In this document: piece after piece, positions 44,701 to 50,054 of the stretch
Position numbering within the stretch: position 1 is the stretch's first letter
How the letters are laid out: each line of letters opens with the position of its first letter
Assembly: GCA_023140195.1 (NCBI GenBank)
Contig: JAGLME010000029.1
Coordinates: 1-50,054 of the forward strand
DNA: 50,054 nt
Reading direction: 5' to 3'
From: Thermoplasmata archaeon
Lineage (GTDB): Archaea > Thermoplasmatota > Thermoplasmata > RBG-16-68-12 > SOIM01
The notes under the pieces: generated by a model
The model's database searches: none
What the model was told of the DNA's origin: nothing
The model's input: only the letters and a program-made list of their open reading frames with translations
Made by a program: the position numbers and the translations under genes

Positions 44701-47700
44701 CACTGTTATTGGCCTTCAGGAATCCTCCCAGCTTCAGTTCCCCGAAGGTGTCGTTCAGATACAGGACCAGGGTCCCATCCGATCTCCCGACTAGTAGGTC
44801 CAACAAGCCATCTCCGTCGTAGTCGGTGACGAACGGCGATGACCAGCTACCGTGCTTGATTACAGATCCATCCGCCTTGATCCTCTTGCCATTGTAGAAC
44901 TCACCACTGTCGTTGTTCTGGAAGAATTGGATATAACCGTCACCGCCCGCGATGATGTCAAGGTCGCTGTCCCCATCCCAGTCAACGATTCTTGGAATGA
45001 CTGGAGTGGAGATATTGATTGGGGCCCCTGTCGTTAGATCCAGCATCGCGCCATCCGCAAAGACACCATTCCCGGTGTTGTTGAAGAACCAGATAGAACC
45101 TCCGGCATCGCCCAGGAACAAGTCCTGGTCACCGTCGCCGTCCCAGTCCGCAAGATCTGGAGAACAAGGGCCGGGTACTCCCACTGGTACCCCGCCCGTT
45201 TTGTTCAGCGTTCCGTTGTAAACGAACTGGTCGCTGATCCAGATAAAATGTTGCACATTCCCATTACCGTCCCCAATCAAAAGGTCGTCCCTGCTTTGGG
45301 AGCTGAAGTTAGCCACCGTTGGTGATGCAGGTCCGTTGACCGTGGGATTCAGTGCGACCCCTCCTTCGGTCGTGTAAGTCGCAGGCCATACCCTGAGCTC
45401 GGTCATTGGAGCCGGAGACAAAGTCGCGTCCTGGACCAGGATTTGGAGATGCCACCCGACCGTCAATGATGATATGGTGTCTCGGAAGATCACTTTGGAT
45501 TTATCGAATGAGGTGTTCATGGATGTTGCAGAAGATGCATCTGTGAGATTGAAACAAAACTCTTCAGCGATCACAATGCTGTTTTGCACATACACGTTGG
45601 AGTTTGAGGATATCAAGGCTGTCCGTCCCCTGACGGATGAGGATTCGATGAAGACGTCGGGGACATCCGTGATAGAAATCCCGGTTCCGTGAACCCCCCC
45701 TGAAACGATGCCCATTCTTCCTGCACCCCCATTGATTGGGCTGTTGAGTATTGTGAGGGACCCGTTCTGGACTTCTATTGCAGACCCTCCATCACCACCT
45801 TCCAGCTTCTGTCTTGAGGAATCGCTTCCGTCTCCCGCGTGAACTGGCGTCGTTGAGATGGATATGGAAGAATCTCGGGCTAGGATTCCAAGTCCGCCAG
45901 TTGATGATTTGTCTGCCGTCCCTCCCCCGTATAGGCCCTTTCCGCCCGCAATCAAGCCATTATTGTCAATGTTTACGTTCGAGTTGACAATCGACAAGGC
46001 ATATCCGCCCCCACCACCTCGGATTACTTCGTTTCCTGCTATCGTCGCGGTCGAATTATCTAGGAACATGCCGTGTCTCGTGGAGAAGTCGCTGGATGAA
46101 GACCCCCATCCCAAGACCAGTGGTGCCGAATAAAAGTCCACGCTAAGGTCCTGGATATCTGATCTCAGGTTTCCTCGGTCATATAGCTGGCCGTTCTCTC
46201 TCTCGAACCATCGGACCCGGCCCGTATCATCTCCCACAATGAGGTCCAGGTCAAAGTCCTCATCAATGTCCGCTGGGCATGGTGTTGCACGTTGACTGAC
46301 CTGGATTTCAGCTCCATCCGCGGTCAACCTCCCAAGAGGGGTTACGTTCCGAAGATCTCCATTTATGGCCTCGAACCTGTAGACGTATCCATCAAGGTCG
46401 CCGACCAAGATATCCAGCCTACCGTTGGAATCCCAGTCGATTGCTTTCGGAGCGGAGCGGAATCCTACATCTACCTCCGAACCTCCTGTGCTGAGATTCC
46501 ATTTGAAGATGAATTCGTTGGAGCCATCGTTCTCATAATAAGATATCTTCCCGTCGTTCCCTCCGCCGAGAAGGTCTGGATGGCCGTCCCCGTTCCAATC
46601 AACCATCGCCGGTGCTGACCAGCCACCCGTTGATATGTAGGTCGGGATTCCTCTGACCTGGATTGTCTGACCTGGGAGGAGCGAAATGTTGCCTGTTTCT
46701 TGACCTAGGAAGACCGTAAGGGTCCCATTGGCGTCACCCGCTAGAAGGTCATATATCCCATCTCCGTTCCAGTCTACAACGTACGGAGCAGACCAGCTAC
46801 CCACGCTCAGATTAGTTCCGCCTTCCTTGAAATTCTGAGGGAATCTGAATGTGTTATCGTCCACGTTCTCGTAATAATAGATAGAACCGTCATCACCGCC
46901 TAGGATAATATCCGGATATCCATCCTTGTTCCAGTCCTCTAGGGTCGGCACCGCGTTCTTGGAGATGTTCATGTCACTTCCGTTCTCCAATAGGACCGAA
47001 CCGTTGTACTGGAAGGTCCCGATAGGAACGGTCTCATAATGGTGTAGCTTCCCCTCGCCATCACCGACGATGAGATCCCAGAACTGGTCATTGTCCCAAT
47101 CGGTCAGGATAGGCGAAGAGTTGTCTGCCACCACAATCCGTTGAGTCAGGTTCACGTATAACGGACTGCTCCACGAGAAGAATGTAGTGTTCGAGCCCAG
47201 GTATGAAGTGATGCCGCCGTCACTACCGCCCAAGATTAGGTCGACCGCATCGGTTCCTAACCAGTCCACGAAATATGGGGATGCCATTGCGTCTGGGCCT
47301 GGTGCGATGCTCAAATAACCCTCGAACCAGAACACATCATTTCCATCATTTGTGAAGTATGAGACCTTTCCGTCACCTTGGCCGATGAACAGGTCTAGAT
47401 CGCCATCGTAGTCATAGTCGGTCGCGATCGGGTGAGAGTATGACCCAACATCTAGGTCCTTCAAAGGTGTTCTGTTCGACAGGAGTCCCATGTCCTCGTA
47501 CCCATCACCGGTGTCCCTGTAGTAGTGGAAGTAGCCTTGCTGATTCCCGATGATGAGATCCTCGCGTCCGTCATCGTCTAGGTCTACTGCGGACAGGACT
47601 GCCATGAAATCCACATCGATCTTTGCCTGATCAACCGTCCTCAATGAGCCAAGACCAGTGTACTGCTGACCTCCGTTGGCCGAGTACTTCAGCACGTGTC

Positions 47701-48958
47701 CTTCCTCATTGCCAACGACCAGATCTTTTCCGTACGAGTTCGTGATTATGTTCTCCTTCACCATGAGGTCCTGGGAGTTGATCGAGTATACCCCGTACTT
47801 GTTATCCATTATGACGTTCCTTTCGATCGTCGGAGAGCTCTCCTCCACGTATACTCCGTAATGATTGGCATTAATGGGACTGTTACCGAAGATGTGGGGG
47901 GAGGACCTCCAGAGTCTGATCCCGGCATCGTTGCTGCTCAGCGTGTTGTTCGATATCTCTCCGCTCGATAGCTCCATGGATATGCCGTCCCCCCGATTGC
48001 CAATGATCTGGTTCCGTTGGACGATCGCGTTGGAGGATTGCAGTCCAATGCCGGGATGGCCGCCCGACTTGCCGTTGTCCGCTATCGTATTGTACTGGAC
48101 AACCACGTCAGTGCTCATTGACTTCAGACCCAGCCAGGAGTTGTTTGCTATGTCGTTTGAAGTGATCGTCACCGAAGAGGCCTCATCCAGCAGGACGCCA
48201 TGATGTTGGTTGAGGGAGATATCGTTGCCCTCAAGAACGCTGTCCGAACCTCCTTCAATGTGGACTCCGTCATTGCTGTTGGATACAACATCATTGTACA
48301 ACATGGATACCGAACTGGCGGATTGAACCAGAACCCCATCTGCGCCATTCCCGCTCACCAGGTTGCCATAGATCATCAAGCTCGATCCTACGATATGGAT
48401 ACCGTGACCCATGTTCCCAGAGATCGTGTTGTTCTCAATCGATGAACCCGAACCGCTGGCGTAGATACCGGAAAAGAGGTTCTTGGTGAAAGTGCTATCC
48501 GAGACCGTTGGCGACGCTCCCATACACGTCACCCCTACCTCACCATAATCAAACACAGCATTGGAGATCGTACTGGAGGAACCACTGGACGAGTTGAACT
48601 GTATCGAGCCCCAGTCGCCCGGCTCCCTGTAATCCAGACCGGATGTGAAAAGGACGGGTTCCGTAGCCGTGCCAACTGCATCCAAACCCCCTTCGACAAA
48701 GATGCTGTAGTGCCCCTCGAACGATATGGTGGCTCCTGCCTCGATCGTGAGTACAGTGCCAATGGGAACTAGGTAGTCATCTGTGATGAGATGGATGGAA
48801 GTTGCATTCCAGAAGATGTCGGCTCTCCCCCTAGAAAGCGGAGGACCGAATGCATGGTCACCTGACAGATTAGCTGGTAAAATGAACGATGACAACAAGG
48901 ACAAAATCGCCAAGAATGAGATGAATTGGCATCTTCGCCAAATGGCCGTTTTATGCAC
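41786..48958 (-). CDS. 2390-aa membrane protein: beta-helix, FG-GAP, Big_5-type Ig ectodomain with cytoplasmic coiled coil and HEPN-like domain
   Basis: Signal segment (about 12-35); NosD-type right-handed beta-helix (about 45-400, many GIYASGS/NTISGN turns); FG-GAP/VCBS repeats (about 405-960); a Gly-rich second beta-helix stretch (970-1190); more FG-GAP repeats (1222-1460); four SbsA-like Big_5 Ig domains (from about 1544, 1649, 1759 and 1889, each with FDKEMN or FTKAMN); an Ig-like domain (2009-2110); TM helix (2119-2140); coiled coil (2145-2206); and a helical domain (about 2261-2381) with R-N-L-T-A-H at 2351-2356. The last matches the RX4H motif of HEPN domains, nearest in style to Swt1-type HEPN. 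HEPN domains are often RNases or RNA-binding partners; activity here is inferred. The GTG at 48958 has no Shine-Dalgarno site but lies where the TATA box would start the transcript. Confidence 0.85.
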   Translation of the reverse strand: MHKTAIWRRCQFISFLAILSLLSSFILPANLSGDHAFGPPLSRGRADIFWNATSIHLITDDYLVPIGTVLTIEAGATISFEGHYSIFVEGGLDAVGTATEPVLFTSGLDYREPGDWGSIQFNSSSGSSSTISNAVFDYGEVGVTCMGASPTVSDSTFTKNLFSGIYASGSGSSIENNTISGNMGHGIHIVGSSLMIYGNLVSGNGADGVLVQSASSVSMLYNDVVSNSNDGVHIEGGSDSVLEGNDISLNQHHGVLLDEASSVTITSNDIANNSWLGLKSMSTDVVVQYNTIADNGKSGGHPGIGLQSSNAIVQRNQIIGNRGDGISMELSSGEISNNTLSSNDAGIRLWRSSPHIFGNSPINANHYGVYVEESSPTIERNVIMDNKYGVYSINSQDLMVKENIITNSYGKDLVVGNEEGHVLKYSANGGQQYTGLGSLRTVDQAKIDVDFMAVLSAVDLDDDGREDLIIGNQQGYFHYYRDTGDGYEDMGLLSNRTPLKDLDVGSYSHPIATDYDYDGDLDLFIGQGDGKVSYFTNDGNDVFWFEGYLSIAPGPDAMASPYFVDWLGTDAVDLILGGSDGGITSYLGSNTTFFSWSSPLYVNLTQRIVVADNSSPILTDWDNDQFWDLIVGDGEGKLHHYETVPIGTFQYNGSVLLENGSDMNISKNAVPTLEDWNKDGYPDIILGGDDGSIYYYENVDDNTFRFPQNFKEGGTNLSVGSWSAPYVVDWNGDGIYDLLAGDANGTLTVFLGQETGNISLLPGQTIQVRGIPTYISTGGWSAPAMVDWNGDGHPDLLGGGNDGKISYYENDGSNEFIFKWNLSTGGSEVDVGFRSAPKAIDWDSNGRLDILVGDLDGYVYRFEAINGDLRNVTPLGRLTADGAEIQVSQRATPCPADIDEDFDLDLIVGDDTGRVRWFERENGQLYDRGNLRSDIQDLSVDFYSAPLVLGWGSSSSDFSTRHGMFLDNSTATIAGNEVIRGGGGGYALSIVNSNVNIDNNGLIAGGKGLYGGGTADKSSTGGLGILARDSSISISTTPVHAGDGSDSSRQKLEGGDGGSAIEVQNGSLTILNSPINGGAGRMGIVSGGVHGTGISITDVPDVFIESSSVRGRTALISSNSNVYVQNSIVIAEEFCFNLTDASSATSMNTSFDKSKVIFRDTISSLTVGWHLQILVQDATLSPAPMTELRVWPATYTTEGGVALNPTVNGPASPTVANFSSQSRDDLLIGDGNGNVQHFIWISDQFVYNGTLNKTGGVPVGVPGPCSPDLADWDGDGDQDLFLGDAGGSIWFFNNTGNGVFADGAMLDLTTGAPINISTPVIPRIVDWDGDSDLDIIAGGDGYIQFFQNNDSGEFYNGKRIKADGSVIKHGSWSSPFVTDYDGDGLLDLLVGRSDGTLVLYLNDTFGELKLGGFLKANNSDLLDLDAGENSTLTIKDLDGDGFEDLLIGNLVGEIRWFSSNRFVGDVVAYTDAGGYAGNIQVVEYEQRDTNGDSDGEDEGERFFLSPSMVSAARCGVRGNVAPLPHLTKSVSITLRVNVTVANCPPIVQATYPFQNQIDVPVTSTISIAFDKEMNRTQVEGALSFDPPLSVSPTWPSNTEIVLGVGSMEFSRDYTLTINGSIAQDTSARFLDGNSNGTSEGFPDDDFKLVYRTEPIAQVVTHGPDGIGMPLESLISVCFTKAMNRSSVEQFLSISPSPSRWVWWDWSSSCIYIDADLSHGTTYTVSVSGDTLDGNGNMMDGNGDGILQGGSADRYEWQFSTVADSEPPIVVSTFPIQGQEGVNLNTDMILNFTEPIDLGSLKTGLEISSNGISWGKGTGPGIIPVQDLGTFNQNGTSLTISDLSFQPDATYQVTLYGNSTDGVSDVKGNRLDGNGNGISEGSPVDDYIFSFSTIDQTPPKVVFTHPPHEEANIPLNPILRVIFDDDMDISSLTNSSVLLTDGKGAIQINVTYSATNRTMFIEPLLDLNFSSKYFVTVSSMVSDTGGNLLDGNEDGVGSGTSSDNYTWSFDTVPDAVRPIVTILNPEESARFEIGEIIHINGTATDSDRVELLEIRIQFREWIDITEFLNRTNGTWFYDWDTDGYEDGNYPIEVRATDPSGLFTVEETIVGLRAPVIPFPVWIPILVTIIILIGATVSYRYFRSAYVEIERVTEQRRTEVEELLRKLEEEHEALASRAQEIEAKELDLDTRESYLRDLDQHYESLAASLFARERIDLATGERIVEQEMGDNLYEIKRHEKAFTLLSEAEASEAGEMTKKLPESGKKALLLVYFNALEAYLREKLKDLIPTGATILLGDKGHINTRSRTWEEKWDTLSLGVLSHAIDHNKHFFVENEEEWEDTKDLMRETIEIRNLTAHPSEANPDTSDVRERVYTSIQTLSRILKRPRELKK

Positions 48959-48983
48959 GATTATTGCAGAGAGAATGCAGTCG

Positions 48984-48990
48984 ATAAATA
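48984..48990 (-). promoter_or_regulatory. TATA box for the HEPN-type gene, implying a leaderless start
   Basis: The minus strand reads TATTTAT, centred about 29 nt before the GTG at 48958. With the usual 24-27 nt spacing the transcript would begin within a few bases of the start codon. Confidence 0.5.
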
Positions 48991-49027
48991 CTTTCCGTCA
49001 TCTGAATTGGGATGGACATGTGGGCGT

Positions 49028-49666
49028 CTATCCGCCCCCGCCTGCCCCTGTTCGATATTCCGCTTCCGTGGTAAATGTTGTTATCCAATCCTCGGACAAC
49101 CGGTTACCGCTCGTGTCCCTGCAATCCCTGGTCACCTTGAGTTGATATGTGGTGTTGGGCTGCAGCCAGTTATCGAATAACCATGTGTTGTTTCCCATCA
49201 GGCTCGGCATATAGGTCATGAAGTTGTAGTAGCCTCCAAATCCGGACCAGGATAGGGTGCCATTTATCGATGGTGTGAGTGAGAAGGCTTTCTCGCAGGC
49301 CTTCCGGTCAATTCTGGAGACGTTGAACGGGTGCCACTTGTCGAACTCCACCGAGGGATGAGCTCCCAGGTAGGCTGTCGTATTGCCATCCACAGGCGTG
49401 ACACGGACGACGGTCAGAGGATGCGGTTCCTCCACCGGAACAGGTCGCCAGAAGGGATACGATCCTATTATCGCGGCCACAAGGATCACGACAACGAAGA
49501 TCGCAATCGCTCTCTTCCCAGAATCGAAGACCTTGCCACAATGCGGGCATTTCCAGTTCCAGTCATGCACCAGGCCTCCGCAGTAGAAACACTCCACAAA
49601 CTCATCGCCTTTTGGGCTCTTTCCACGACTCCTTCCAGTTGACCCCTTTTGAGCACTCTTTGCCAT
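49028..49666 (-). CDS. Zinc-ribbon / single-TM protein with extracytoplasmic Big_5-like Ig domain
   Basis: The protein has 212 residues. A basic N-terminus carries a zinc ribbon (Cys26, Cys29, Cys40, Cys43; CFYCGG and CPHCGK), then a TM helix (about 52-70) and a single Ig-like domain (about 80-205) of the Big_5 type found in the neighbouring 2390-aa protein. A Gly-rich end follows. The predicted orientation is zinc ribbon inside and Ig outside, the mirror of the 4198-7959 protein. ATG 49666 with GGTGGGATC before it is preferred; the ORF extends to TTG 49708. Its stop is 69 nt upstream of the HEPN-type start, which has its own TATA box. The function is unknown; it is possibly a small partner of the large neighbour. 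Confidence 0.78.
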   Translation of the reverse strand: MAKSAQKGSTGRSRGKSPKGDEFVECFYCGGLVHDWNWKCPHCGKVFDSGKRAIAIFVVVILVAAIIGSYPFWRPVPVEEPHPLTVVRVTPVDGNTTAYLGAHPSVEFDKWHPFNVSRIDRKACEKAFSLTPSINGTLSWSGFGGYYNFMTYMPSLMGNNTWLFDNWLQPNTTYQLKVTRDCRDTSGNRLSEDWITTFTTEAEYRTGAGGGG

Positions 49667-49725
49667 ATCGGTCGATCCCACCTTCCAGCATTGCCCCTTG
49701 GCTGCCAAACGCTGTCTTTCTGATT

Positions 49726-49757
49726 ACTGTAAACAGTGGTTTCTGTGATTATAAACA
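49726..49757 (-). promoter_or_regulatory. TATA box and palindrome at the zinc-ribbon gene promoter
   Basis: The minus strand reads TGTTTATAAT (49757-49748). An inverted repeat ACTGT-AA-ACAGT (49726-49737) lies where the transcript should start, about 60 nt before ATG 49666. A palindrome over the start site is a common place for an archaeal repressor, but the half-sites are only five bases. Confidence 0.45.
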
Positions 49758-49876
49758 TTTCTGTTCTGTTCTCTGTATTGACCAAGAACCCACAAATCGT
49801 CGGATCGATTCTGGCCTTCATTAGGCGTTGAGATTCGTCTGTTGATATGGGAATACATGCACTAATTCAATAACCC

Positions 49877-49928
49877 TTAAATATTCACATCATCATATCA
49901 TAGACTACATCGGACAGCACGCTCCGAT
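49877..49928 (+). promoter_or_regulatory. Plus-strand TATA box followed by a 5' hairpin
   Basis: TTAAATATT (49877-49885) would place a start site near 49908. There an inverted repeat ATCGGA (49909-49914) / TCCGAT (49923-49928) would form a six-pair hairpin at the very 5' end of the RNA. This may be the leader of the gene starting at the right edge or a small RNA. Confidence 0.4.
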
Positions 49929-49929
49929 T

Positions 49930-50010
49930 ATGAGTCCTGGGGAAGGAGGGGAGAAGAATCCCTATATCATATGCAATCCGCAACCCGTTCTGTTCTTTTT
50001 TCTTGATTAA
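49930..50010 (+). other. 26-codon short ORF in the leader region
   Basis: ATG 49930 to TAA 50008-50010 encodes MSPGEGGEKN and ends in a Phe-rich stretch. It lies directly after the hairpin and ends in a T-rich run (TTCTTTTTTCTTG). It could be a leader peptide or chance. There is no good ribosome binding site in front. Confidence 0.2.
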
Positions 50011-50051
50011 TCAGAGTCAACTTTTCATGAGGAGCGCCGAGGTGGGGCGCC

Positions 50052-50054
50052 ATG
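50052..50054 (+). CDS. Probable start codon of the next plus-strand gene (truncated by window end)
   Basis: The window ends in ATG preceded by GAGGTGG with suitable spacing, so a plus-strand gene probably begins here. The product cannot be known. An in-frame question remains with an upstream ATG at 50027. The Shine-Dalgarno tract lies in the seven-base loop of a small GC hairpin (GCGCC 50034-50038 / GGCGC 50046-50050). The 49709-50051 stretch otherwise shows only the promoter, hairpin and short ORF listed above. Confidence 0.35.

Noticed and set aside
1..50054. CRISPR array, insertion sequence, integrase or phage genes
   Set aside because: No short regularly spaced repeats, transposase or integrase motifs, or terminal inverted repeats were seen. 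The repeats present are protein-domain repeats or promoter elements.

Overview
The window looks like a piece of an archaeal genome, most probably a member of Thermoplasmatota. The reasons are: an archaeal-type 23S rRNA 3' end with no 5S gene behind it (unlinked rRNA genes are usual in Thermoplasmata); archaeal TATA-type promoters with either strong Shine-Dalgarno sites (GGAGGT) or apparently leaderless starts; and a run of giant Asn/Thr-rich, multi-domain cell-surface proteins of the kind seen in wall-less archaea. The phylum assignment is an inference and no species is recognised.

Layout. Positions 1-~920 (+) hold the last third of 23S rRNA. From 1050 to 49666 almost everything is on the minus strand and almost everything is extracytoplasmic. 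Listed in window order: a PPC/NEW3-repeat protein split by one in-frame TAA (4013-1050); a Lamin-Tail/Ig protein ending in an acidic tail and zinc ribbon (7959-4198); a 1340-aa secreted protein (12005-7983); a membrane protein with two cytoplasmic winged-helix domains (14640-12259); a 1371-aa paralogue of the 1340-aa protein (18796-14681); one lone plus-strand small protein (19003-19320); a third paralogue (23363-19317); a small membrane protein with a RING-like zinc finger (23941-23471), overlapping the end of a CARDB/Ig membrane protein (26763-23941); three further giant secreted proteins sharing a second C-terminal signature (31917-26851, 36321-32068, 41703-36472); a 2390-aa beta-helix/FG-GAP/Ig protein ending in a coiled coil and a HEPN-like domain (48958-41786); and a small zinc-ribbon/TM/Ig protein (49666-49028). 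The last 340 bases hold a plus-strand promoter, a hairpin and probably the first codon of the next gene.

How they may work together. The proteins fall into two classes. Six are secreted or N-terminally anchored giants in two paralogous triplets; all six end in a pair of related beta-sandwich modules and none has a C-terminal membrane segment. The others are single-pass proteins with adhesive ectodomains but a different cytoplasmic end each time: Pro-rich, acidic plus zinc ribbon, double winged helix, acidic, coiled coil plus HEPN, and N-terminal zinc ribbon. This suggests a cell-surface adhesion and sensing island with several independent routes for passing a surface signal inside.

The most system-like observation is regulatory. 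An 18-nt element, GTCAAARSGTTGTTCCAA, lies immediately upstream of TATA boxes in front of two of the three paralogues (18884-18901 and 12088-12105), with an extra copy at 12204-12221. The winged-helix membrane protein sits between these two genes, 40 nt downstream of the first. A surface-sensing one-component regulator controlling its neighbours is a testable inference, not something the sequence proves.
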